From Pseudomonadota bacterium (GTDB lineage Bacteria; Pseudomonadota; Alphaproteobacteria; Rhizobiales; Aestuariivirgaceae): a DNA stretch of 64,000 bases. Position 1 is the stretch's first letter, and each line of letters starts with the position of its first letter. The notes under the pieces were generated by a model. The model made no database searches. It was not told the DNA's origin and was given only the letters and a program-made list of their open reading frames with translations. The stretch covers positions 1 through 64,000 of the forward strand of contig CAUJIO010000023.1 in the NCBI GenBank assembly GCA_963205315.1, written 5' to 3'. Of this stretch, positions 17,610-26,926 are shown piece by piece. A program made the position numbers and the translations under genes.

Positions 17610-18008
17610 TCAGTCAGCGATTTCAGCCGATCCGATGATCGCTTCCATTTCGATCTCCACGCGGATTTCCGGGCGCACGAGATCGGCAAGGATGCCGACG
17701 GAGGCCGGCATGATGCCGCGGAACTTCTCGCCGAGAATCGGCAGGATTGCATCGAAATCCTCAGCCGCCGGGCAATAGATCCGCGTCATGACCACCTCCT
17801 TGAGGCTGGTGCCCGCAGCCGCGAGGGCCGCCTCGGCGTTGCGGAACAGTTGTTGGCATTGCGCCGCGGCATCCGGCTGGATCGTCATCGACGCATAGTC
17901 ATAGCCGGTCGTTCCCGACAGAAACACGCGATCACCCACCCTGAGCGCGCGGCTGTAACTTGCCAGCTGTTCCATCTTCGATCCCGACGACACGAGTTTG
18001 CGCTTCAT
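17610..18008 (-). CDS. Rid family protein (YjgF/YER057c/UK114), RidA-like
   Basis: This 132-residue protein belongs to the Rid family, which hydrolyses reactive imines or enamines from amine and amino acid metabolism. The fold motifs SGTTGYD, EAALAAAGTSLKEVVMTRIY and the C-terminal VEIEMEAI are present. The arginine of E. coli RidA (in PARSC) is replaced: here the segment reads MPASVGIL, so it belongs to a Rid subgroup lacking that residue and may not be a true imine deaminase. A good GGGAG sits before the ATG at 18008. It is the last gene of the peptide-type importer operon, beside two amine oxidases that would generate imines, which fits the general Rid theme. Confidence 0.9.
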   Translation of the reverse strand: MKRKLVSSGSKMEQLASYSRALRVGDRVFLSGTTGYDYASMTIQPDAAAQCQQLFRNAEAALAAAGTSLKEVVMTRIYCPAAEDFDAILPILGEKFRGIMPASVGILADLVRPEIRVEIEMEAIIGSAEIAD

Positions 18009-18038
18009 GATCTTCTCCCATTGAGTGGCGAAATGCGT

Positions 18039-19045
18039 TCAACCTGCAAGCTTGCCATCCCAGTTCTGCAGCGTCAGGTCATCGCGGATGCAGGCTTTGA
18101 AATGTCCGGGTGTTAACTCGCGCAGCGGTGGCACGGCGGCAGCGCATTCAGGCAAGACATAGCGGCAGCGGGTGCGGAACGAGCAGCCGCTCGGCGGATC
18201 AAGTGGACTTGGAATATCACCCGTCAACATGATGCGCTGGCGCTTCACCTTCGGGTCAGCCACGGGTGCAGCGGAAAACAGGGCCTCGCTGTAAGGATGC
18301 CGGGGCGAGCTGAAGAGCGCGGCAGTCGGTGCGATTTCGACAATCCGGCCCAGATACATCACCGCGATGCGATCGCAGATATAGCCAACGACGGCGAGAT
18401 CATGCGCGATGAACAAAATCGCCAGACCGAGGCGCTCGCGGATCTCCAGCAGCAGTTTGACCACCTGCGCCTGGATCGACACATCGAGCGCCGAGACGGG
18501 CTCATCGGCAACAAGAAACTCCGGCTGAACGGCAAGCGCCCGGGCGATGCCGATCCGTTGGCGCTGGCCGCCCGAAAACTCGTGCGGAAAACGCGCCGCA
18601 TGTGCCGCCGAAAGCCCAACCAACTCCAGGAGTTCCGCAACCCGCTTCTGCCTCGCACCAGGCTCCGTCGAAAGACCATGGATCTTGAGTGGTGAGGTGA
18701 GCAGCTCTCCCACTGTCATACGCGGATTGAGCGAACTGAAAGGATCCTGAAACACCATCTGCATCTTTCGGCGGATCGGACGCAGGGCCGAACGCCTCAG
18801 GTTGGTGATGTCCTGTCCATCGAAATTGATGCTGCCGGATGTCGGCGGTGATAGCCGCAGGATGGTGCGCCCGACCGTGGATTTGCCGGAGCCGGACTCG
18901 CCGACGAGGCCCAGGACTTCACCCCTCTGCATCGAGAAGCTTACGCCATCGACTGCCTTCACCAGCTTGCGTCCGCCAAACAGCATGGAGCCAATCGTGA
19001 AATGTTTCTTCAGGTCACGGACGGTAAGAATGTCGCGAGGAGTGT

Positions 19046-19049
<4 letters not shown>
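18039..19049 (-). CDS. Oligopeptide/dipeptide ABC transporter ATP-binding protein (DppF/OppF type)
   Basis: This 336-residue ATPase energises the peptide-type importer. Walker A is GESGSGKST near residue 52-60, the signature [15 protein letters not shown] is at about 160-174, and Walker B with [13 protein letters not shown] follows. The C-terminal oligo_HPY extension is present, with the cysteine-containing block [17 protein letters not shown] that carries an iron-sulfur-like Cys cluster in this family. Its ATG overlaps the stop of the DppD-like gene by 4 bases. It forms a heterodimeric ATPase with that protein. Confidence 0.94.
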
Positions 19050-20068
<1,019 letters not shown>

Positions 20069-20069
20069 T

Positions 20070-20960
20070 CTAGTGGTCCAGCCGCGGGTCGAGCGCATCG
20101 CGCAAGCCGTCGCCGATGAAGTTGAAGCTGGTCACCGCGATGGTGATGGCAAGGCCGGGGAACATGGCGAGCCATGGCGCCTTCTGCAAATACTGCTGCG
20201 CATTGTTCAGCATGTTGCCCCAGCTCGGCGTCGGCGGCTGGATGCCGTAGCCCAGGAAGGAAATGTAGGATTCCATCAGGATCGCATTGGCGACATTGAG
20301 TGTGGCAGCCACGACGATGGGACCGATCGCATTGGGCAGCAATTCGCGGAAGATAATGTAGCGGTCACTGCCGCCCATGAGTTCAGCGGCGACTGCAAAG
20401 TCACGTTCGCGCAGGCTCTTGATCTGCGCTTCGACGACGCGCGCCACTTCCATCCAGGATGTGAGTGCGATGATGATGGTGATCGAGATGACGCCGGGAT
20501 GGATGAAGGCGGCAATCGCCAGAATGAGGAAGATTGACGGAAAGCACAGCATCGCGTCGACAAAGCGCATCAACACGGCGCCGATGACGCCGCCATAATA
20601 TCCGGCGACGGCGCCGATCACCGTGCCCAGGCATACGGCCATGATCATGGCCGCAAAGCCGATGGTGAGAGAGATACGGCCGGCCATCATCAACCGGGCG
20701 AGATGATCGCGGCCCAGTGGATCCGTCCCCAGAACATGCACGCTGACGAAGGGAGGCGCAAAGCGGTGGCGGATATCGATGAACAGGTCATCGAATGGCA
20801 ACAGATAAGGTCCGACGAAACACACGAGGACCAGGAACACGATCATCGCGATACCTGCGACCGCCAGCTTGTGCCGCATGAAGCGGTCTATGGCGCGGTT
20901 GCGCTGGAGCGTCGGTTCCCCTGCGGTGATCAGCTGATCCGTTGTGGCGGAATGGCTCAT
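20070..20960 (-). CDS. Peptide-type ABC transporter permease (DppC/OppC type)
   Basis: This 296-residue inner-membrane subunit has six hydrophobic helices. The N-terminal OppC_N segment (FMRHKLAVAGIAMIVFLVLV) is followed by HVLGTDPLGRDHLARLMMAGRISL, an OppC hallmark, and the EAA-type loop ELMGGSDRYIIFRELLPNAI. It lies 7 bases downstream of the DppB-like stop and adjoins the DppD-like gene. Together these subunits form the channel for the solute delivered by the 557-residue binding protein. Confidence 0.94.
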   Translation of the reverse strand: MSHSATTDQLITAGEPTLQRNRAIDRFMRHKLAVAGIAMIVFLVLVCFVGPYLLPFDDLFIDIRHRFAPPFVSVHVLGTDPLGRDHLARLMMAGRISLTIGFAAMIMAVCLGTVIGAVAGYYGGVIGAVLMRFVDAMLCFPSIFLILAIAAFIHPGVISITIIIALTSWMEVARVVEAQIKSLRERDFAVAAELMGGSDRYIIFRELLPNAIGPIVVAATLNVANAILMESYISFLGYGIQPPTPSWGNMLNNAQQYLQKAPWLAMFPGLAITIAVTSFNFIGDGLRDALDPRLDH

Positions 20961-20967
20961 GGTCTCC

Positions 20968-21918
20968 TCAATTCATCCTGATCCGCGGATCGGCCACGGC
21001 ATAGAGAATATCAGCCAGCAGGTTGCCGATGAGCACCAGCACAGCGGAGAGCACGAGAATACCCATGACCACCGGATAGTCACGGTAGCTGAGCGAGTCG
21101 AGGAACAGCCGGCCCATGCCCGGCCACGTGAAGATGGTTTCGGTGACGAGCGCGCCAGACAGCAGTGTCGGCAACTGCAGGCCGGCGACTGTAATCATCG
21201 GCAGCAGGGCATTGCGCATGGCGTGGCGGGTGAGCACCTGCCGCTCCGGAACACCCTTGGCGCGAGCCGTGCGAATGTAGTCCTGGTTGATCACGTCGAG
21301 CATCGAGGAGCGCATGTATCGGCTCCACAGCGCAACGGTGACGAGACCCAGCACCAGCGAGGGGGCGATAAGATGATGTACATAGTCCCAGAACGAGCCG
21401 TTGCCGATTGTGTACATGTTGCCCGGCGGCAGGATACCGAGTTTCACTGAGAACACGTAAATGGTGATGAGGCCGAACCAGAAGGTGGGAATCGACAGCG
21501 CGATCATCGCACCGATGGTGGCAAGATAGTCGAAGAGCGAATAGCGCTTGATGGCGCCCAGCACACCCACCCAGACGCCTACGATGACGGCGATGATGCT
21601 CGACGTCCCCATGAGTTCGAGTGTTGCCAGCAAGTGCGACCCGATGATCCACAGCACCGGCTGGCCGTCGCGATACGAATGGCCCCAGTCGCCGCTGGCA
21701 AGCCGCGTGAACCACTCCCAGTATTGCTCATGAATGGGACGGTTGAGCCCCATCTGTTCGGCGATCTTGAGCAGCTGCTCCTGCGACATGCCGGGCACCA
21801 ACGCAAATTGCGCCAGCGGCCCGCCCGGTGCGAGATAGAGCACCGCGAAGCCGATCATGGAGACGACCCACAGCAGAAGCACGTTCTGCAGGCTGCGCTG
21901 GATCAGAAATTTCAACAT
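20968..21918 (-). CDS. Peptide-type ABC transporter permease (DppB/OppB type)
   Basis: This 316-residue permease starts MLKFLIQRSLQ at 21918, chosen over the upstream ATG at 21945 because GGAG precedes it at a suitable distance and OppB proteins normally begin this way. It shows the family pattern: an N-terminal helix, YLAPGGPLAQF, the RSSMLDVINQDYIRTARAKGVPERQVL EAA loop region, and the C-terminal ETIFTWPGMGRLFLDSLSYRDYPVVMG. About six hydrophobic helices are apparent. It follows the binding protein by 76 bases in the same leftward operon. Confidence 0.94.
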   Translation of the reverse strand: MLKFLIQRSLQNVLLLWVVSMIGFAVLYLAPGGPLAQFALVPGMSQEQLLKIAEQMGLNRPIHEQYWEWFTRLASGDWGHSYRDGQPVLWIIGSHLLATLELMGTSSIIAVIVGVWVGVLGAIKRYSLFDYLATIGAMIALSIPTFWFGLITIYVFSVKLGILPPGNMYTIGNGSFWDYVHHLIAPSLVLGLVTVALWSRYMRSSMLDVINQDYIRTARAKGVPERQVLTRHAMRNALLPMITVAGLQLPTLLSGALVTETIFTWPGMGRLFLDSLSYRDYPVVMGILVLSAVLVLIGNLLADILYAVADPRIRMN

Positions 21919-21994
21919 CGGCGGCGCTCCGCTCCCAGGATGCAAAGGCCGTGGCGACGCGCGCCACGGCCTTCATCGCGCAAGAATCAGGAGA

Positions 21995-23668
21995 CTACGA
22001 CGTCCACTTCCACTCGTTGACATTCCAGGTGTTGGTCTGTGTGTTCACGTTCGGCTTGTAGCCCTCGAGTCCCTTCTTGGTGCCTTCAACCATCGCATAC
22101 TGGAAGATCGGGAGATAGGGCAGGTCGGCGCGGACGATCTCCTGCTGCTTCTTGTAGATCGCGTTACGCTTGGCCTGATCCACCGTATCGGCGGCTTCGC
22201 CCAGCAGCTTGTCGACTTCAGGGTTTTCGTACTGGCAGGTATTCTGTCCATTGCCCCCCTTGGCGTTGATCGACTTTGAATGGAAGTAGTCGGTGGTATC
22301 GGCATCCGGCCCGATCATGAATCCGATTCCCACCATGGCGGAGTCGAACTTCGACTGCATCCAGTTGTCGCCCCACATCACGGCAGGCGGGAAGTTCTGG
22401 ATCGTCATCTCGGCGCCGATCTCCTTCCAGCTCTGCTGCAGCAATTGCTGCGCCTGCTCGCGGACGTGGTTGCCGGCCGTCGTCGAGTTGACGAAGGCAA
22501 GACGCACCCCGCCCTTCTCGCGAATGCCGTCTGCACCCGGCGTCCAGCCGGCATCGTCGAGGATCTTCTTGGCCTTCTCGATATCGTAAACCTGCTTCGG
22601 CAAATCAGGATTGAAGGCCGATGCCTCATAGGGAAGATAGGATTCGGTCGGGCGCGGAAGGCCATAGTAAATGGCGTCGATGATCGCCTGTTTGTCCATC
22701 GCGTAGTACAGAGCCTCGCGCACCGCCTTGTCCTGGAACACCGGCTTGCCGAGATTGAGCGCAATGTTCTCGATGAACGGCAGCGCCACCGGCACCACCA
22801 CGCGGTCGGCAAGCTTCGATGCCTCCTCGTAGTGATCAGGTGAGATTCCCTGCAGGCCGATGTAGTCGATGTCACCTGTCTGGAACTGGGTGTAGAGGAC
22901 CGTCATATCCGGGATGTATTTGAAGACGATGGTCTCGACATATGGGCCGTCGCCGAAAAATTCAGGGTTGGCCTTCAGCGTGATGTGATCGCCCGGAACG
23001 CGCTCGCTCCACTTGAAGGCACCAGTGCCGACCGGATTTGCAGCAAAGTTCGAGGAGTTGACGTCCGTTTCCTTCTCAAGGATGTGCTTCGGGACGATGA
23101 ACGTCCAGGCAAGGATGGAGACGTAAGGCGCGTAGACCTTCTCCATGCGCCAGGTGATTTCAGTCGGGCTGACAACGGTGATGTCGCGCACCAGTTCGTG
23201 ACCGGCGCGGCGGTTCGCCTTGAAATCCTTGTTGTTGAGGAGATCGAGCGAGAACTTCACGTCGTCGGCGCTGAACGGCGCGCCGTCATGCCACTTCACG
23301 CCTTCGCGCAGCTTGATTTTCCAGTTGAGGCCGTCGGCGGAGATGCCGCCGTTTTCGACAGTCGGAACTTCGGCCGCAAGCTGCGGCGTGAAGTTGCCCT
23401 TGTCGTCGACACCCCACAGCGGGCTGAACAGATTCCAGTGCACGCCCTGGTCGACTTCGATGGCCAGCATGAGCGGATGGAAGTTGACCGGCTCCTGCGA
23501 GAATCCGATCACGACTTGACCCTTCGGGGCTGCATTGGCGGCTTGACCCTTGTCCACGCCAATGAGCGCTGCAGCGCCGATTGCGGCACTCATGCTCAGG
23601 AACCCTCGGCGGCTCATCAGTCCAAGCCCACGCGGTACGGTCAGGTCTTTCAATGATATCTCATTCAT
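21995..23668 (-). CDS. Peptide/opine-type ABC transporter substrate-binding protein (SBP family 5)
   Basis: This periplasmic binding protein has 557 residues. The start MNEISLKDLT at 23668 has AGGAG seven bases upstream. A twin-arginine type signal (MSRRGFLSMSAAIGAAALIG) begins near residue 18 and probably ends after QAANA. The family signature WKIKLREGVKWHDGAPFSADDVKFSLDLL occurs near residues 115-145, and NTCQYENPEVDKLL near the C-terminus. SBP family 5 proteins bind peptides, opines, nickel complexes or glycosides. The neighbouring DAO-type oxidases and Rid protein make an N-substituted amino acid or opine plausible. A MarR-like operator motif lies 109 bases upstream. Confidence 0.93.
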   Translation of the reverse strand: MNEISLKDLTVPRGLGLMSRRGFLSMSAAIGAAALIGVDKGQAANAAPKGQVVIGFSQEPVNFHPLMLAIEVDQGVHWNLFSPLWGVDDKGNFTPQLAAEVPTVENGGISADGLNWKIKLREGVKWHDGAPFSADDVKFSLDLLNNKDFKANRRAGHELVRDITVVSPTEITWRMEKVYAPYVSILAWTFIVPKHILEKETDVNSSNFAANPVGTGAFKWSERVPGDHITLKANPEFFGDGPYVETIVFKYIPDMTVLYTQFQTGDIDYIGLQGISPDHYEEASKLADRVVVPVALPFIENIALNLGKPVFQDKAVREALYYAMDKQAIIDAIYYGLPRPTESYLPYEASAFNPDLPKQVYDIEKAKKILDDAGWTPGADGIREKGGVRLAFVNSTTAGNHVREQAQQLLQQSWKEIGAEMTIQNFPPAVMWGDNWMQSKFDSAMVGIGFMIGPDADTTDYFHSKSINAKGGNGQNTCQYENPEVDKLLGEAADTVDQAKRNAIYKKQQEIVRADLPYLPIFQYAMVEGTKKGLEGYKPNVNTQTNTWNVNEWKWTS

Positions 23669-23776
23669 CTTGGCTCTCCTGGGTGTAACCACGAACCGTC
23701 TCTGCTTTCACGAGACTCGTATCATCCGCGGTCGTGCTGTTTCTCGGCTGCTCCCTGCCCTCATCAGGCCAGGATA

Positions 23777-23794
23777 ATTGTAATCATCAATAAT
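23777..23794. promoter_or_regulatory. Predicted MarR-regulon operator, site A
   Basis: The sequence ATTGTAATCATCAATAAT fits ATTGTAA-N4-CAATAAT, an imperfect palindrome. It lies in the 148-base gap upstream of the peptide-type binding-protein gene. The same arrangement with identical spacing occurs at 26550-26567 and 28307-28324, each upstream of another leftward unit of this locus. The local MarR regulator is the obvious candidate binder, but this is inferred. Confidence 0.6.
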
Positions 23795-23816
23795 AGGCGG
23801 GGTCAAGCTTCTGCCA

Positions 23817-25145
23817 TTACACACCAGCCTCCGGTTTCGGGTTGGATCCATCGAAGAAGCGTGAAAGCCGGAAGTGATGAGGATCGACAATCGGCGTATC
23901 GCCCATGACCAGATCCGCCGCGAGACGGCCGGCCGCGGGACCGATGCCGAAACCATGCCCCGAGAACCCCGTCGCGATGAAATAGCCCGGCAGCGTGTCG
24001 ACGCCTGAAATCACCGGCACGGCATCAGGCGTGACATCGATGTAGCCCGCCCATTCCTGAACCACCTGGGCTTTGGCAAAGACCGGGAAAAGTTCAGTCA
24101 TCGATTTCATCGCGTTCGAATTGAGCGCGCTGCGCGGCGACGGATCGAGAATGCGAACCTCTTCGAACACGGACTTCTGATCGAGCGGCCGCAGGCGTGA
24201 CTGCGACCATGCATCGAAAAACTGCTTGCCGAACGAGAAATGCAGCGTCTTCCACTCCATCTTCAGGGCCGGCAGGAACTGGGTGAGAAAGCGGAAATTG
24301 TCAGGCTCGATATCGGCGATGGCTGAGCGGTCTGAGGCGATATTGTATCCGCCGTCGAGCCGGCGCCGGTAGGCCACACCCGGCGCCCAGGCTGCGACCT
24401 CTGGTCCACCTTCAAGTGGAGCCGTGCGTTGCACCGAAGACCGCACACGCAGTTGCGGCAGGGTGAGGCCAAGACCCTTGCTGAACAGGCGCGACCAGAC
24501 GCCGCCAGCCATGATTACGGCATCGCAGGCAATGCGGCCCTTCTCGGTCACGACGCCCGACACCTTGCCACCAGAGGTTTCGACCCCGCGCACGGCGCAG
24601 TTGGTGAACACCTTCGCGCCCTTGCGCCGGGCCGCGTTGGCGATGGCCGGGGCCGCCTTCTGTGGTTCGGCACGGCCGTCACTCTTGGTGTAGAGCGCAC
24701 CTTTGAACTTGCGGGTCGCTCCGGGCATCAGCGCGGCGAGCTCGTCGCTCGACAGCAGCTTTGTGTCGATCTGGTAAGGTTGTGCGATGTCGAGCCACTT
24801 GGCGCGGCGCGCCAGTTCCTCGTCATCGTCGCTGATGAACAGCGTTCCGGCCGCACGAAATCCGGTTTCGGCTTCCACCGTCTCGTTGAGCCGCTCCCAC
24901 ATGCGCAACGCCTCGATGATCAGCGGCATCTCGCGGCTGTCGCGCCCCATCTTGCGCACCCAGCCCCAGTTTCGGCTCGACTGCTCGCCCCCGATCTCGC
25001 CTTTCTCGCACAGCACCACATCGACACCCTTCTGCGCCAATGCCAGAGCAGCGCTGGTGCCGATGATGCCGCCGCCGATCACGACAACCGCCGCCTTCTT
25101 GGGCAATACCTGATCGGACTGTACGGGATCGAGAACGGGACCCAT
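23817..25145 (-). CDS. NAD(P)/FAD-dependent oxidoreductase, DAO family (amine/amino acid oxidase type)
   Basis: This 442-residue flavoenzyme is of the D-amino acid oxidase/sarcosine oxidase superfamily. The FAD-binding motif VVVIGGGIIGTSAALALA lies at residues 20-37, with EKGEIGGEQSSRNWGWVRK following, a style shared with opine oxidase and glycine oxidase-like proteins. The C-terminal block WAGYIDVTPDAVPVISG and ATGFSGHGFGIGPAAGRLAADL closes the FAD site. It would oxidise a secondary or primary amine to an imine. It starts 10 bases after the SDR stop, in the MarR-SDR-oxidase unit. The substrate is presumably the compound brought in by the peptide-type importer. Confidence 0.9.
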   Translation of the reverse strand: MGPVLDPVQSDQVLPKKAAVVVIGGGIIGTSAALALAQKGVDVVLCEKGEIGGEQSSRNWGWVRKMGRDSREMPLIIEALRMWERLNETVEAETGFRAAGTLFISDDDEELARRAKWLDIAQPYQIDTKLLSSDELAALMPGATRKFKGALYTKSDGRAEPQKAAPAIANAARRKGAKVFTNCAVRGVETSGGKVSGVVTEKGRIACDAVIMAGGVWSRLFSKGLGLTLPQLRVRSSVQRTAPLEGGPEVAAWAPGVAYRRRLDGGYNIASDRSAIADIEPDNFRFLTQFLPALKMEWKTLHFSFGKQFFDAWSQSRLRPLDQKSVFEEVRILDPSPRSALNSNAMKSMTELFPVFAKAQVVQEWAGYIDVTPDAVPVISGVDTLPGYFIATGFSGHGFGIGPAAGRLAADLVMGDTPIVDPHHFRLSRFFDGSNPKPEAGV

Positions 25146-25154
25146 GTCGTGCTC

Positions 25155-25847
25155 CTAGTAGGACTCTTCGATTTTGCAATTGATCGGTATCTCGGCGATG
25201 CTCGCCGTATTGGGCAGATCGAGGACCAGCGACACGATACGCGCCACGTCTTCCGGCGGCGTCATGTCGCCGGGCGACATGTCGGTCAGGCCGAAGGCCA
25301 TATCGGTGGCGACAAGACCGGGGCAGATGGCGGTAGAGCGGATGCCCTTGTCCCAACCGGCATGGCGGATCGCATGAGCCAGGGCCAGTGCGGCGAATTT
25401 CGAGACGGAGTAAGAACCCGAACTGGCGAATTTCACCCGCTTGCCCGAGAGTGAGATGACCGTGACCACCCTGCCCTTGCCGCTGACGCAGAGCGGCTCC
25501 CAGGCCGCGCGCACCAGCCGCAGCGGAGCCAGTACATTGACGTCGAGCATCGACTGCATTTCGGAATCGGATACTTCGATCACCGTCCTGGGGATCATGA
25601 TGCCGGCATTGTTGATCACTGCATCAATCCGGCCAAACCGGCTCAGCGCCGCCTCAACCCAGATTTTCTCGCAGCCCGGCGCATTGGAATCGAAATGGGC
25701 GATGTGATGTGCGGCAAAGCGCGCCGGAGACGCCGCCGGCTGCCGCATGCCCAGACTGAGGTTCCAGCCATCGGCCGCAAGCCTGTCGGCGATGGCGGCG
25801 CCAATGCCGCGGTTGGCGCCGGAAATCAAGGCGGTACGGGCACTCAT
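25155..25847 (-). CDS. SDR family NAD(P)-dependent oxidoreductase
   Basis: This 230-residue short-chain dehydrogenase shows ISGANRGIG at residues 8-16 for cofactor binding, NNAGIM near 79-84, and the active site with Ser in VISLSGKRV and YSVSK. It differs from the SDR at 11194 in sequence and length, so the two are not recent duplicates. It lies between the MarR gene (29 bases upstream) and the DAO-type oxidase, probably co-transcribed with both. It likely reduces or oxidises a carbonyl intermediate of the same catabolic route. Confidence 0.88.
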   Translation of the reverse strand: MSARTALISGANRGIGAAIADRLAADGWNLSLGMRQPAASPARFAAHHIAHFDSNAPGCEKIWVEAALSRFGRIDAVINNAGIMIPRTVIEVSDSEMQSMLDVNVLAPLRLVRAAWEPLCVSGKGRVVTVISLSGKRVKFASSGSYSVSKFAALALAHAIRHAGWDKGIRSTAICPGLVATDMAFGLTDMSPGDMTPPEDVARIVSLVLDLPNTASIAEIPINCKIEESY

Positions 25848-25875
25848 GCCGCCAGCCTCGCAGTTATACTAGATA

Positions 25876-26412
25876 TCAGTCCTCGTCTTCGACGTGCACG
25901 TGACTGGCATAGAGTTTCTTCAGCAACTCCATGAGCTGCTTCTGCTCGCTGCCCGACAGCACGCCGAAGAAGGCATCCGACTGCTGCGACGCGAGGCTTC
26001 GCACCTTGTCGACAATCGATTTGCCCTTGGCTGTCAAATAGAGCTCGCGCGCCCGCCGTTCCCTGTCTGAAATCTGCTCGATGATCAGCCCGGCGGTCTT
26101 CATCTGTTGCAGCAGCCGCGTCATCGCCGAGCGGTCGCGCAACACGTAATGCGCCAGCACTGACGGTCTGATTCCGGGATTGGCCGCCACCATCAGCAAC
26201 GTCGAAACCTTGCCGGTACCATGGGCGAGAGACACCGATGACAGAACATGATCGTAGTCGCGGTTCAATACCACGCTCACCACGCGCATGTAGTAGCTGA
26301 GCAGGTTCTCCAGAATGTCGAGCTTCACGGCCGATACGTCGGCGGTCTTGGGTTGCTGTTCCTTGCGGACCTGAACCGGCGCCTTGCTGCGCACTGCTCG
26401 GGCTTTGGCCAT
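25876..26412 (-). CDS. MarR family transcriptional regulator
   Basis: This is a winged-helix regulator of 178 residues from the ATG at 26412 (MAKARAVRSKA), which has GGGGAGAG immediately upstream; the frame extends 36 codons further but without a site. The MarR core spans LLSYYMRVVSVVLNRDYDH through the recognition region RPSVLAHYVLRDRSAMTRLLQQMKTAGLI and the wing RERRARELYLTAKG. It begins the SDR and oxidase operon. The identical palindromic motif in its own promoter and in two neighbouring promoters suggests autoregulation and control of the whole amine catabolism locus, with an imported metabolite as inducer. Confidence 0.92.
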   Translation of the reverse strand: MAKARAVRSKAPVQVRKEQQPKTADVSAVKLDILENLLSYYMRVVSVVLNRDYDHVLSSVSLAHGTGKVSTLLMVAANPGIRPSVLAHYVLRDRSAMTRLLQQMKTAGLIIEQISDRERRARELYLTAKGKSIVDKVRSLASQQSDAFFGVLSGSEQKQLMELLKKLYASHVHVEDED

Positions 26413-26549
26413 GTCTCTCCCCGTCTGGACCCCTCTTGCCTCCGCTCCACGCCAGTGTGCGGCATTTGCTTGGTCTCGGTCCATAAGGCCACTTAGCAGC
26501 GCCGCAGCATGGCTGTCCATCGATCATGTGATCACTGTATTTTGTAACA

Positions 26550-26567
26550 GTTGTAATTGTCAATTAT
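26550..26567. promoter_or_regulatory. Predicted MarR-regulon operator, site B
   Basis: GTTGTAATTGTCAATTAT lies 138 bases upstream of the MarR start and touches the end of the cupin gene. It matches site A and site C in the order (A/G)TTGTAA-N4-CAAT(A/T)AT and contains the inner inverted repeat TAATTG-T-CAATTA. Position in the regulator's own promoter supports autoregulation. Confidence 0.6.
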
Positions 26568-26914
26568 CAACTGCGCGGCACCACGGTGGCAAGCTTGCGG
26601 AATGGCGAGAGGATCTCGAGGGTGATGGGTTCGCCTTCGCGGACCCGCACGATCGATCCGGCGCCGATCCGCTCCGCCGGCTTGTCTCCGAGCTTGCAGA
26701 GCGCCTCACCTTCGGCAACGAGGAAGGTTTCCTCGAGCGATCGCGGCGGAAACACATAGGTTCCGGGCTCGGCCTTCCATACTGCCACGATGGTGTTCGA
26801 TCGTCCTTCATCAGACCAGATGGTACGCTTCCAGGAACCGCCGTCGCGGCCTTCGGCGGCGGCTGCGGGTCCAAAGCCCTCATCAAGGGCAATCGATTGA
26901 ATGGCAGTACTCAT
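26567..26914 (-). CDS. Small cupin-domain protein
   Basis: This is a 115-residue single-domain cupin. The second half shows the conserved barrel pattern: SWKRTIWSDEG, VAVWKAEPGTYVFPPRSLEETFLVAEGEALCKLGD and GAGSIVRVREGEP. It resembles the (S)-ureidoglycine/ethanolamine-type cupins of the DUF861 group, but the metal-binding histidines usual in catalytic cupins are not evident, so the function is unknown. It lies 12 bases after the DAO-type oxidase and ends at the MarR promoter. Association with amine oxidases is common for such cupins. Confidence 0.82.
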   Translation of the reverse strand: MSTAIQSIALDEGFGPAAAAEGRDGGSWKRTIWSDEGRSNTIVAVWKAEPGTYVFPPRSLEETFLVAEGEALCKLGDKPAERIGAGSIVRVREGEPITLEILSPFRKLATVVPRS

Positions 26915-26926
26915 CGGGGCATTCTC

